Source: a virus
DNA: 29,394 nt
Reading direction: 5' to 3' (one strand)
IMG/VR virus record: IMGVR_UViG_3300028840_005945
Span: 1-29,394 of that record
Below the pieces are notes generated by a model. It searched no databases, was not told the DNA's origin, and saw only the letters and a program-made list of their open reading frames with translations. Of this stretch, positions 20,663 through 28,227 are shown piece after piece. The position numbers and the translations under genes are program-made. Every line of letters starts with the position of its first letter. The first letter of the stretch is position 1.

Positions 20663-21110
20663 AATCACCATCCGCCCCGGCAAGTGCAACCGAGAGGTGT
20701 ACGCCCAACTGAGGCGGCTGGAGAAGAAGACCCGCAGGGGCGTGCAGAACGCCATGCTGGAGATGCGGACGGAACTGAAGAAGACGGCCGTGGAGGACAT
20801 GAAAAAGCCCAAGCATGGCCGATGGTACAGGGTCTACGTGGGCAAGGGCGGCCGCAGGCTCAAGCGGCCAAGGATGCACAGGGCGAGCGCCAAGGGCGAA
20901 AGCCCGGCGATACTGACGGGGGCGCTGGCCAAGTCCATCCACTCCACCATTAAGTTCGGCACCCTCATGACGTTCGGGGCGAACACGCCGTACGCCAGGC
21001 GGCACGAGTTGGGGGGCAGGCGGTACCTGTTGCGGGCCATCAGCGAACGCAGGGGCGACATACGCAACTGGTTCGAGCGGGAACTGCGCAAGGAACTGAG
21101 GAGTTTTTAG
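20655..21110 (+). CDS. HK97 gp10-like neck/tail completion protein
   Basis: 151 residues from ATG 20655, with AAGGAG eight bases upstream and an 8-base overlap with the joining protein. AQLRRLEKKTRRGVQNAM at the start, RRLKRPRMHRASAKGESPAILTGALAKSIH in the middle and PYARRHELGGRRYLLRAI near the end are the hallmarks of HK97-gp10 family proteins. The protein is very basic. It acts at the head-tail interface. The conserved HELG-type sequence (family YA..lEfG) is present as HELGG. Confidence 0.8.
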   Translation: MPKITIRPGKCNREVYAQLRRLEKKTRRGVQNAMLEMRTELKKTAVEDMKKPKHGRWYRVYVGKGGRRLKRPRMHRASAKGESPAILTGALAKSIHSTIKFGTLMTFGANTPYARRHELGGRRYLLRAISERRGDIRNWFERELRKELRSF

Positions 21111-21113
21111 GGC

Positions 21114-22193
21114 ATGAAGGCCAGGGACATAATACTGCAATTGAGGGAGAACCTGCCACGGTTCACCGACCTGTTCAGCGAGTGGGTGGCGCCCGACAAT
21201 CTGGCGGTGGCTGGCAACGTGGTCACCGTGACCAAGGCGGCGCATGGCCTGGCGGATGGACACTTGCTGACGGTGACGCACGCCAGGGTCGCCAACCCGG
21301 TGGACACGGTAACGGGGAACGCCAGCGAGGCGTTCCTCGAGACGGCCAACAACCATGATTTGACGGAGGGGTACCAGAATTCCGTCAGGCTGGAATCGCT
21401 GACCACGCCAGCGGTGGACGGGAACTACAGGTTGCTGACGGTGCCGGGCAGGAAGGAACTAAGTGTGGAGGGGCTGGCGGTGCCCGCCCCGGCGGATTTG
21501 ACGTTGAAGGAGGATAGGGAGATAGGCATCAACGGCCTGTTCCCCATAACCTACATAGACGACGACAATTTTAGCTATGTTATACCCTGGGACTTTGGGG
21601 TGGCGCCCCCGACCTTCGACGTGCAGGGCACCAGGTTGCACACCGCGGTGCGGGTGAGCGGGGCCAGCGAGGTGGAGCGGCTGATAGAGGCGTACGACGC
21701 CCAGCCGCCGGACGCCCTGTGGGCGTTCGTGGTGCTGGGGGACACCAACATAAACAAGGACCGCTATGTGGGGACGGACGCCGACATGGAGCAGGGGGTG
21801 CAGAACGCCTGGAACGGGCTGTTGCTATCGCCCTTCAGCGTCTACACCTTCGCCCCCGTGGAGCAGATAACGGGGCGATACGCCAGAGACGTGAACGAGG
21901 ATGTTAGGCCATGCCTGTATCGCAGTCTGCTGGGCGCCACCTTCGCCACCGGCTTCGCGCACGAGGCCGACAGCGGGGTGTACCCGCAGGGGGATGGGAA
22001 GCACGAGTACCGCAAGGCGTACTACATCCACAATTTCGAGTTCCAGCAGGTCGCCCAGATAGCCAATTCAGACACGTTACTTGTCAGCCCGACGGGCGCG
22101 TGGCGTGATTTGAGGTTTGATTTCATCAATGTAATGACCGATAATGGAGAGGTAATCGTATCCACCGAGGTCGATTTCGACGAAAACGCATAG
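21114..22193 (+). CDS. Putative tail terminator/neck protein with inserted beta domains
   Basis: 359 residues from ATG 21114. No family is sure. The start (MKARDIILQLRENLPRFTDLFSEW) and the end (RDLRFDFINVMTDNGEVIVSTEVDF), with AFVVLGDTNINKDR in between, suit a tail terminator or completion protein. It lies exactly where Mu-like phages place one, just before the sheath. Residues about 25-165 are a beta-rich region (DNLAVAGNVVTVTKAAHGLADGHLLTV) that looks like an insertion in this short protein. A structure prediction would decide. Confidence 0.55.
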   Translation: MKARDIILQLRENLPRFTDLFSEWVAPDNLAVAGNVVTVTKAAHGLADGHLLTVTHARVANPVDTVTGNASEAFLETANNHDLTEGYQNSVRLESLTTPAVDGNYRLLTVPGRKELSVEGLAVPAPADLTLKEDREIGINGLFPITYIDDDNFSYVIPWDFGVAPPTFDVQGTRLHTAVRVSGASEVERLIEAYDAQPPDALWAFVVLGDTNINKDRYVGTDADMEQGVQNAWNGLLLSPFSVYTFAPVEQITGRYARDVNEDVRPCLYRSLLGATFATGFAHEADSGVYPQGDGKHEYRKAYYIHNFEFQQVAQIANSDTLLVSPTGAWRDLRFDFINVMTDNGEVIVSTEVDFDENA

Positions 22194-22204
22194 GAGAATT
22201 TTAA

Positions 22205-23752
22205 ATGACACAAATTAGCCAGCCTGACACCACCGTCAACATAATTGGCGCCAACGTCACGGCCCGGAACGCGGCCCAGAGGGCGCTGTTTTTAGGCCAG
22301 AAACTTGCGGGAGGGACCGCCGTCGCGGGCGCGTTGACCAGGGACGTTGAGGATTCCCAGGTCGCCGGGCTGGTGGGGACGGGCGGTATGCTGGAGGACG
22401 CCATCACGGCCTTCCGCGAAATCAACCCGCTGACCCCGATCGACCTTATCGCGCTGGATGACCCGGCCGGTTCGCAGTCGGTCGGCGAGTTCATATTCTC
22501 GGGCGCCCCCACCGAGGCGGGCACGCTCGAGTTCGGCGTGGGTTCGCCCCGCAACGGCGTGGCCTCCATAGCCGTGCTCACCACCGACACGCCCACGAGC
22601 CTGGCGGCCAAGTTGGCGGCGGCGTACGCCACGAAAACGAGTTGCGTGTGCGCCCTGGCGGTGGATGGGGTGGATGACACGCAGGTCAACGTCACGTACA
22701 GGCACGCGGGCACCGAGGGCGACGAGGTTCCGTTGCGCGTGGTCGGCAAGGTGGCGGGCCTCTCCGTCGCCATAACCGCCATGACGGGCGGCGCCGGTGT
22801 GCCCACCCTGCCAACCATATCGACCATCGTGGGCAACACCCGTTACCAGCAGGTCATGCAACCCGGCTCCTACGGCGTGGCCAACCTCAAAACGTTGCTG
22901 GACGCGCGTTGGAACGTTCAGAACAGGGTGCTGGACGGCGTGGGCATAGTGACGCTGGCGGACACCAAGGCGAACCACGTGACGGCGTTGAACCTGCTGA
23001 ACAGCCAGAACATCGTGTACCAGTGCGAGGGCGTGGAAAACGAGGCGGATTACAAGGGGCCGAGCATCTTCGAGAACCTGTTCGCCAGGAGCGCCATGAT
23101 TGGCGCCATCAAGGCCCTGCGGCTGACGGACGGCGCGAACATCACGCGGTACGTGAACGCCGCGGGCGGCCCGAACGACGGAACGGGCGGCCCGGCCCTG
23201 GCCTCGCTACCGTACTTCAACACCCCGTTGCCGTTGCCGGTGATGGAGGTTGGTTTCGGGTTTGACGACACCGAAATCGAGGAGATCGTGGCGGCGGGCG
23301 GTTTTGTGGTCGGCAACAACGTGGCCAACAACGGCATCATAATCGGCGAGGTGCCCACCACGTACAAGACGGACGCGGGCGGCAGCGAGGACCCGTCCTT
23401 CAAGTACCTGAACTACGTGGACACCAGTTCGCAGGCCCGCGAGTTCATGTTCAACAACATCAAGAAGGACTGCGCCCAGAGCAGGCTGACGCTGGGTGAC
23501 CTGGTGCCGAACAGGAACATCAACAACGAGGCCTCCATCCGCGCCAAGTTCATAAGATACTTCGGCATACTTGCCAAGGACCCGTACGTGCTGGTTCAGG
23601 ATGGCGAGGAGGCACGCAATTTCTTCATCCAAAACCTTAGTGTGGCGATCGACCTGGTGACGGGCCTGGTGACCGTGAACATGAAGGTGCCAATAGTAAC
23701 CCAGCTGAGGACCATCGTTGCGAATCTGCAACTGGCCTTCAGCCTGAACTAA
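22205..23752 (+). CDS. Contractile tail sheath protein (Mu gpL-like)
   Basis: 515 residues from ATG 22205 with GGAG upstream. Domains: N-terminal NAAQRALFLGQKLAGG; central beta region with GTLEFGVGSPRNGVASIAVLTTDTPTSLAAKLAAAY; a domain with VLDGVGIVTLADTKANHVTALNLLNSQNIVY; and a C-terminal core with DPSFKYLNYVDTSSQAREFMFNNIKKDCAQSRL typical of Mu-type sheaths. It forms the contractile outer tail layer. The length is close to Mu gpL (about 495). Together with the tube gene it proves a myovirus-type tail. Confidence 0.93.
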   Translation: MTQISQPDTTVNIIGANVTARNAAQRALFLGQKLAGGTAVAGALTRDVEDSQVAGLVGTGGMLEDAITAFREINPLTPIDLIALDDPAGSQSVGEFIFSGAPTEAGTLEFGVGSPRNGVASIAVLTTDTPTSLAAKLAAAYATKTSCVCALAVDGVDDTQVNVTYRHAGTEGDEVPLRVVGKVAGLSVAITAMTGGAGVPTLPTISTIVGNTRYQQVMQPGSYGVANLKTLLDARWNVQNRVLDGVGIVTLADTKANHVTALNLLNSQNIVYQCEGVENEADYKGPSIFENLFARSAMIGAIKALRLTDGANITRYVNAAGGPNDGTGGPALASLPYFNTPLPLPVMEVGFGFDDTEIEEIVAAGGFVVGNNVANNGIIIGEVPTTYKTDAGGSEDPSFKYLNYVDTSSQAREFMFNNIKKDCAQSRLTLGDLVPNRNINNEASIRAKFIRYFGILAKDPYVLVQDGEEARNFFIQNLSVAIDLVTGLVTVNMKVPIVTQLRTIVANLQLAFSLN

Positions 23753-23765
23753 TCAGGAGACGGTC

Positions 23766-24164
23766 ATGGCAAAGTACGCGCTTTCAAAGCCATCTGTAAT
23801 CGTACACAACAACCCCGTTGGCATACTGCCCAACACCTGCAAAATAGATGAGGGCGAGGGTGAGACGACCGTGCGCACGCAGAGCGCGGGAGGCGGGAAC
23901 GTCGACCTGGTAATCACCGACAACGCCGAGGACAAGATGGGCAAGGTTTCATTCGACGTGCCCAACACGACCGAGGCGATTGAACTGGCCAGGAGCTGGA
24001 AAAAGAACCCGGGGGTGAACGTGGTGGAGGTGACGGGGAAGACGCCGGACGGCAAGAACTTCTCCCGCGTCTACAACAACGCCAGCATAGTCAACAACTA
24101 CGAGGCCGAGCTTTCCGCCGACGGCAAGCTTTCCCTCGAGTGGGTTGGCGACCAGCCGCTCTGA
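23766..24164 (+). CDS. Tail tube protein (Mu gpM-like)
   Basis: 132 residues from ATG 23766 with CAGGAG upstream, 13 bases after the sheath stop. VIVHNNPVGILPNTCKIDEGEGETTVRTQSAGGG and KVSFDVPNTTEAIELARSWKKNPG fit the Mu gpM/tail tube family: a small two-sheet beta barrel that stacks as hexamers inside the sheath. The gene ends with a double stop (TGATAG). Confidence 0.88.
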   Translation: MAKYALSKPSVIVHNNPVGILPNTCKIDEGEGETTVRTQSAGGGNVDLVITDNAEDKMGKVSFDVPNTTEAIELARSWKKNPGVNVVEVTGKTPDGKNFSRVYNNASIVNNYEAELSADGKLSLEWVGDQPL

Positions 24165-24203
24165 TAGCCACTTTAAACGCAACAACGGACAAAGGATTTA
24201 GAG

Positions 24204-24671
24204 ATGGTGAACTACAGACAAATTGAGTTTGAATTGCGGGACCCCATAGACGCCCACATACGTGGGGAGGCGCGCGAGTGCAGGGTGGTGGTGCTGACGG
24301 CACCGGCCAGCAAACATCGCGCCCAGGTGGCCCGCATAAAGAATTTCTGCGCCTACCATGTGGATAAACACATAACGGCCAAGGCCAGGCCCCAGGCCGA
24401 GGCGCCCAAGGGTGGCAAGAGCGAGTCCGAGGACGACAACAAGTTCACGGGCGAAACGCTGTCCACCATACTGGCGCTCGCCGAAATCGAGGACGACAAG
24501 GCGATGGAGACGGTGTACAACCTGTTCCAGAAGCTAATAACGGACGGGTGCGGCTCCGTGGACGGGGAGACCATGAACGCCCACCTGTTCGACAAGATGT
24601 CGTTCGGCGACATGGAGCGCATGTTCGGCGAGTACGTGGTAACTTTTTTATTGGACTCCCTCGTGAACTAG
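24204..24671 (+). CDS. Tail assembly chaperone, unshifted product
   Basis: 155 residues from ATG 24204, AAAGGA seven bases upstream. It lies between the tube and the tape measure, where the tail chaperone pair of siphoviruses and myoviruses is found. The first half is beta-rich with a basic ARECRVVVLTAP. A Lys-rich linker leads to a helical C-terminal part (KAMETVYNLFQKLITDGCG, DKMSFGDMERMFGEYVV). It ends six codons after a slippery site. By analogy with lambda gpG the short product is the major form and binds the tape measure protein during tail assembly. Confidence 0.88.
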   Translation: MVNYRQIEFELRDPIDAHIRGEARECRVVVLTAPASKHRAQVARIKNFCAYHVDKHITAKARPQAEAPKGGKSESEDDNKFTGETLSTILALAEIEDDKAMETVYNLFQKLITDGCGSVDGETMNAHLFDKMSFGDMERMFGEYVVTFLLDSLVN

Positions 24672-24829
24672 CGACTCCCGAGGGCTGGCAGAAAATAGAT
24701 GACTTGATAGTGGTGCTTTGCAGGTACATGCAAGGCGCCTTAAGTTACCGGGACGCCCATTGCATGCCTCTACCCGACCTTTTCGCCTTGGATGACACGA
24801 TAACCAGGGTGGAGGAAAAAGGGCGTTGA
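24204..24829 (+). CDS. Tail assembly chaperone, -1 frameshifted extended product
   Basis: Same start as the short product; 149 codons are read through TTA at 24648-24650, then translation resumes in the -1 frame from 24650 (IGLPRELATPEGWQKIDD...) to TGA 24827-24829, giving 208 residues. The extension, about 59 residues, is the gpGT-like T part. It has no ribosome site of its own, and an open frame of similar composition is present only because of the shift. Family knowledge: the ratio of the two products is set by frameshift efficiency and is needed for normal tails. Confidence 0.88.
24644..24684 (+). promoter_or_regulatory. Programmed -1 frameshift signal
   Basis: The heptamer T-TTT-TTA (24644-24650) is an X-XXY-YYZ slippery site in the correct zero frame. 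Seven bases later CCCTCG (24658-24663) and CGAGGG (24679-24684) can form a perfect 6-bp stem with a 15-base loop. That spacing is typical of a stimulatory structure. The zero-frame stop (24669-24671) is inside the loop. Confidence 0.9.
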
Positions 24830-24842
24830 AAGGCCGCCGCCC

Positions 24843-27008
24843 ATGGCATTCACAATCTCCTACAACATAAAGGCCATAGACCAGTTCTCGGCGGTGTCAA
24901 AGAAGGTCACCGAGTCGGCGAACAAGATGGACCTTTCCATGCGGAAACTGTCCAAGGGCATCAGCGTCACCAGCCGAGCGTACACCAAGTTGAACACGGC
25001 CGGGGCGGGCGTGGACAAGACCTCGGAGAAACTGCTGGCGGAGCAGGAGCGGCTTTTGAAGTCGCTGAACGACATAAACAGGGCGACGCGCAGGGTGGAC
25101 CGTAGCACACGCCAGGCGGCCAAGGGTTACGACGCCATGACGGGCGCAAGCAAGCGGGCGGAGCGGGCGGGGGTCAGCCACGCGGACAAGATGCGGATGA
25201 TGGGCGGCGCCATGTCCCGCACGGGTCGAATAATACTGACCAGATTTGGCGCCCCCATGGTCGCCGCCGCGGGGGCATCCATGAAGTTCGCCATGGATTT
25301 CAACGAGTCCATGGCCAGCATTGCCACCCTTATACCCGGCAACGCCGGGCGCATACAGGAACTGAAAACCCAGATACAGGATTTGTCCATCCAGACGGGT
25401 ATAAGCACTGACGATATATCGAAGGGCGTGTACTCGGCGATTTCGGCGTGGGGCGACGGGGCGGACACCATGGCCAGAATGAATGTGGTGGCCAAGGCCA
25501 GCAAGGCGGGCCTCGCCAGCACGGAAGAGACGCTGGGTCTGTTGACCAGCCTGACGGAGATTTTCGGCGACAACTCGGCCGCGGCCACCGAGCACCTGGC
25601 GGACCTGGCGTTCGTGACCAACAAGTTGGCCATCAAGGCGCCCTTCGCCGACATGGCGGCCAGCATGGGGAGCGTGGCGCCGCTGGCGAAGCAGATAGGG
25701 GTATCACAAGAGCGGCTGTTCGCCACGCTGACGGCGGCGGCTGGGGTCACCGGCAACGTGTCCGAGGTCAGCACCCAAATATCCGCCCTTTACACTGGCA
25801 TCATAAAAGAGACCCCCGCCATGTCCAGGGTGGTGCGCAAGACGAACAGGGAAATGGGCACCAGCTTCAAGACGGCGGCGCAGGCGATGAGCGCCATGGG
25901 CGACATACAGTTCCTGAACCAGATACGAAAGCACACGGACGGCACCACCGGTTTCGCCGAGGCGCTGGGCGGACGCAAGGAGGGGCTGGTGCTGGCCATG
26001 TCCCTGCTGAACAGCAGGACGGAGAAATACAACGAGGCCATCACCGAGATGACCAAGCGTTCGGGGCAGATGGAGGTCGCCTTCAACGAGGTGTCGAACG
26101 GCGTGAACGCCCAGGGCGAGAAGTGGAAAAAGACCAAGGCCCGCATGATGGTGTTCGCCCAGCGCATGGGTGACAGGCTGTTGCCGATGGCGGAACGTTT
26201 GCTGGACAAGTTGGAGCCTTTGCTGAACTGGCTGACCAACATGGATGACGCCAGCTTTGACGCCGCCGCGGCCTTCACCAGTCTGGCCATAAAGGCCGGT
26301 CTGGTATTCACCGCCGTGGGCAAGATACTGGAACTCAAGGCCGGTTTCTCACAGTTCATGACCACCATGGGGTCCGGCGCCGCCGGGGCCGAGGGGTTCG
26401 GGGCCAGCCTGAACACGCCGATAAACAAGGCCAGCATAATGAAGGGCGGCATCAAGGGCGTCATAGGTTCCATGGGGGCGCTGGTGGCGGCCTTCACCGT
26501 GGGCCACCAGGTGGGGACGGCGTTGTGGGATGGGGTGCTGAAGCCCATGCTGGACGACTCGGAAAAACTGGTGACCAACCTGGAGAACGCCACGGCGAAG
26601 ATGAGCACGCGGCAAATGGAAAAGGACACCTTGAAGCAGTTGGAGGCCAAGAAGCGGGCGCTGGAGAGCAAAAGGGCGGACATGGGGTTGCTGGACAAGC
26701 TGTGGATGGGGGAGGACTACGAGCGGTCCATGCAGATCAGCGCCGAAAAGCTGGCGGAGATACAGGTGCGGATCGACAGGATAAAGGCGGCGCAGAAGGA
26801 GGTTGGGAACATAGAGGGCGGGTACACGGCCGAGGAGGCGCTGAAGGCCAGGGCGATGGGCAAGGAGGCGTACATGGCCAGCAGACAGGAGCCGCAGGAG
26901 ATACACATAACGCTGGAGACCAAGGACAAGGGCGGCGTGGTGGAGAGTGTGAAGGTGAAGGGCAAGGGCGATTACGCCAAGGTCAACACGGGCAGAAATG
27001 CGAGGTGA
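24843..27008 (+). CDS. Tail tape measure protein
   Basis: 721 residues from ATG 24843. Residues 1-110 form a coiled coil. From about 115 comes a TP901-type core: GRIILTRFGAPMVAAAGASMKFAMDFNESMASIATLIPGN, then ISKGVYSAISAWGDGADTMARMNVVAKASKAGLAS, typical of this family. There are hydrophobic helices around 470-570 and a charged coiled coil near the C-terminus. It fixes tail length and is ejected with DNA. By the usual rule of about 1.5 angstrom per residue the tail would be near 110 nm (inference). Position after the chaperone pair supports the call. Confidence 0.9.
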   Translation: MAFTISYNIKAIDQFSAVSKKVTESANKMDLSMRKLSKGISVTSRAYTKLNTAGAGVDKTSEKLLAEQERLLKSLNDINRATRRVDRSTRQAAKGYDAMTGASKRAERAGVSHADKMRMMGGAMSRTGRIILTRFGAPMVAAAGASMKFAMDFNESMASIATLIPGNAGRIQELKTQIQDLSIQTGISTDDISKGVYSAISAWGDGADTMARMNVVAKASKAGLASTEETLGLLTSLTEIFGDNSAAATEHLADLAFVTNKLAIKAPFADMAASMGSVAPLAKQIGVSQERLFATLTAAAGVTGNVSEVSTQISALYTGIIKETPAMSRVVRKTNREMGTSFKTAAQAMSAMGDIQFLNQIRKHTDGTTGFAEALGGRKEGLVLAMSLLNSRTEKYNEAITEMTKRSGQMEVAFNEVSNGVNAQGEKWKKTKARMMVFAQRMGDRLLPMAERLLDKLEPLLNWLTNMDDASFDAAAAFTSLAIKAGLVFTAVGKILELKAGFSQFMTTMGSGAAGAEGFGASLNTPINKASIMKGGIKGVIGSMGALVAAFTVGHQVGTALWDGVLKPMLDDSEKLVTNLENATAKMSTRQMEKDTLKQLEAKKRALESKRADMGLLDKLWMGEDYERSMQISAEKLAEIQVRIDRIKAAQKEVGNIEGGYTAEEALKARAMGKEAYMASRQEPQEIHITLETKDKGGVVESVKVKGKGDYAKVNTGRNAR

Positions 27009-27011
27009 TTG

Positions 27012-27398
27012 ATGAGTTTTCTGGATAACGCCAGGCCCGGCAGTTTTAAGGGTGTGCCGTTTCTTATGGCCGAACACACGGCGAGGGAGGGGCAGACCCG
27101 GGCCAATTACCTGTTCATTAACACCGGCCGCAGAGTCAGCAAGCCCCTGGGGCTTTTCCCGCCCGAGTTCAGGCTTAACGTGTTCACGCACAGCAACGAC
27201 GCGGACGAGTACGAGCGCAGGCGGGACGCTTTGCGGAGGGCGTTGCAGGAGGAGACGGCGGGTACCCTCATACATCCCTTCCTGGGTCCCGCCAACGTGG
27301 TGGCGGGGGTGTCAGTCGGGCGACAACCCGCTGACCCCGGGGGCGCGCCAGGCCAACCCGGCCAAGGTGAAGGAGTTGGCGGTGGCGGTGAACCGTAG
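27012..27398 (+). CDS. Mu gpN-like (DNA circularisation/baseplate) protein, 5' part of broken gene
   Basis: 128 residues from ATG 27012, preceded by GAGGTGAT. Start SFLDNARPGSFKGVPFLM, then GLFPPEFRLNVFTHSNDADEYERRRDALRRALQEETAGTLIHPFLGP, is the DNA_circ_N (Mu gpN) N-terminal domain. Family members continue for about 30 more residues with a conserved GG-x-ARFS-x-x-FVEAG segment. Here it is missing; after VVAGVSVG the frame runs into a low-complexity Gly/Pro tail and stops at 27398. The 3' part is in the +1 frame from 27319. It may be a deletion or indel, or two genes. Confidence 0.7.
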   Translation: MSFLDNARPGSFKGVPFLMAEHTAREGQTRANYLFINTGRRVSKPLGLFPPEFRLNVFTHSNDADEYERRRDALRRALQEETAGTLIHPFLGPANVVAGVSVGRQPADPGGAPGQPGQGEGVGGGGEP

Positions 27399-28227
27399 CA
27401 TGCAATCGGCCAGCGCCGCCGCCTTCCAGAACGGCACGCCTTTGAACAAGGAGTTCAGCGCCAGCGGCTTCTCCTCCATGTTCGGGTCTTTGAAGGACAC
27501 GTTCGGCAAGGTGGGCGAGACAATAGCCAAGGTTTCGGAGTATACGGGCAAGGCGCTGGCGGCGCAACAGCAGGCCGCCTTCTACGCCAACAATCCGCTC
27601 ATAGGTTTCGCCAAAATGGCGGACACCATATTCGGGATAGACGGGCTGACCACCGACGTGTTCGCCAAGTTCAAGGCGTGCAGGGCGCTGTTCGATTTCG
27701 GCGAGCCGACCAGCGCGTACGATTTGAACGACACCAGCCCCGTGCGCATCAACCCGGACCCCACGACGAACGAGGACGCCGAGCGCCAGACGAACGCCAG
27801 AATAATGAAGAACTACATGCAGACGGCGGTCGGGGCCGAGGCCTTCGCGCAGGCTGGCGCTGGCAAGTACGACACGGTGGATGAAATCAACGACGTGCTG
27901 GCCATACTGCAGGGCCAGTTCGAGCGGATACGGGACGCCATAACGGCCACCCCGGAGCAGGAGATATACGATTTTGACGTGCCCACCCCCGATTACTCGC
28001 AGGCGTACGAGGATTTGAAGGACCTGCGGATAGAGGCGTTCAAGTATTTCGACCAGCTGAAACTGCAGGTGGCGCGGGTTGAGATTATAACGGTGGCCCC
28101 GGTGCCCGCCTCCGTGCTCTCTTATAGGCTGTACGGCGACAGTTCCAGGGCGGGACAGATTTTGGCCTTGAACGGCTTGTCCGACAACATGGCGCTGTCG
28201 GGCGAGATTAAGGTGCTTTCAACGTGA
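27319..28227 (+). CDS. Mu gpN-like protein, C-terminal part in shifted frame
   Basis: Frame +1 relative to the 5' part. From 27319 it reads DNPLTPGARQANPAKVKELAVAVNRSMQ, then a helical region (LKDTFGKVGETIAKVSEYTGKALAAQQQ) and a C-terminal domain ending SYRLYGDSSRAGQILALNG-x-SDNMAL, which is the usual end of gpN-like proteins (LysM-like YGD). If fused at the break it would be about 404 residues, a normal length. An independent start is conceivable: AAGGAG at 27370-27375 with GTG at 27382. Assembles into the baseplate hub region. The stop overlaps the next gene (GTGA). Confidence 0.7.
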   Translation, partial: GDNPLTPGARQANPAKVKELAVAVNRSMQSASAAAFQNGTPLNKEFSASGFSSMFGSLKDTFGKVGETIAKVSEYTGKALAAQQQAAFYANNPLIGFAKMADTIFGIDGLTTDVFAKFKACRALFDFGEPTSAYDLNDTSPVRINPDPTTNEDAERQTNARIMKNYMQTAVGAEAFAQAGAGKYDTVDEINDVLAILQGQFERIRDAITATPEQEIYDFDVPTPDYSQAYEDLKDLRIEAFKYFDQLKLQVARVEIITVAPVPASVLSYRLYGDSSRAGQILALNGLSDNMALSGEIKVLST

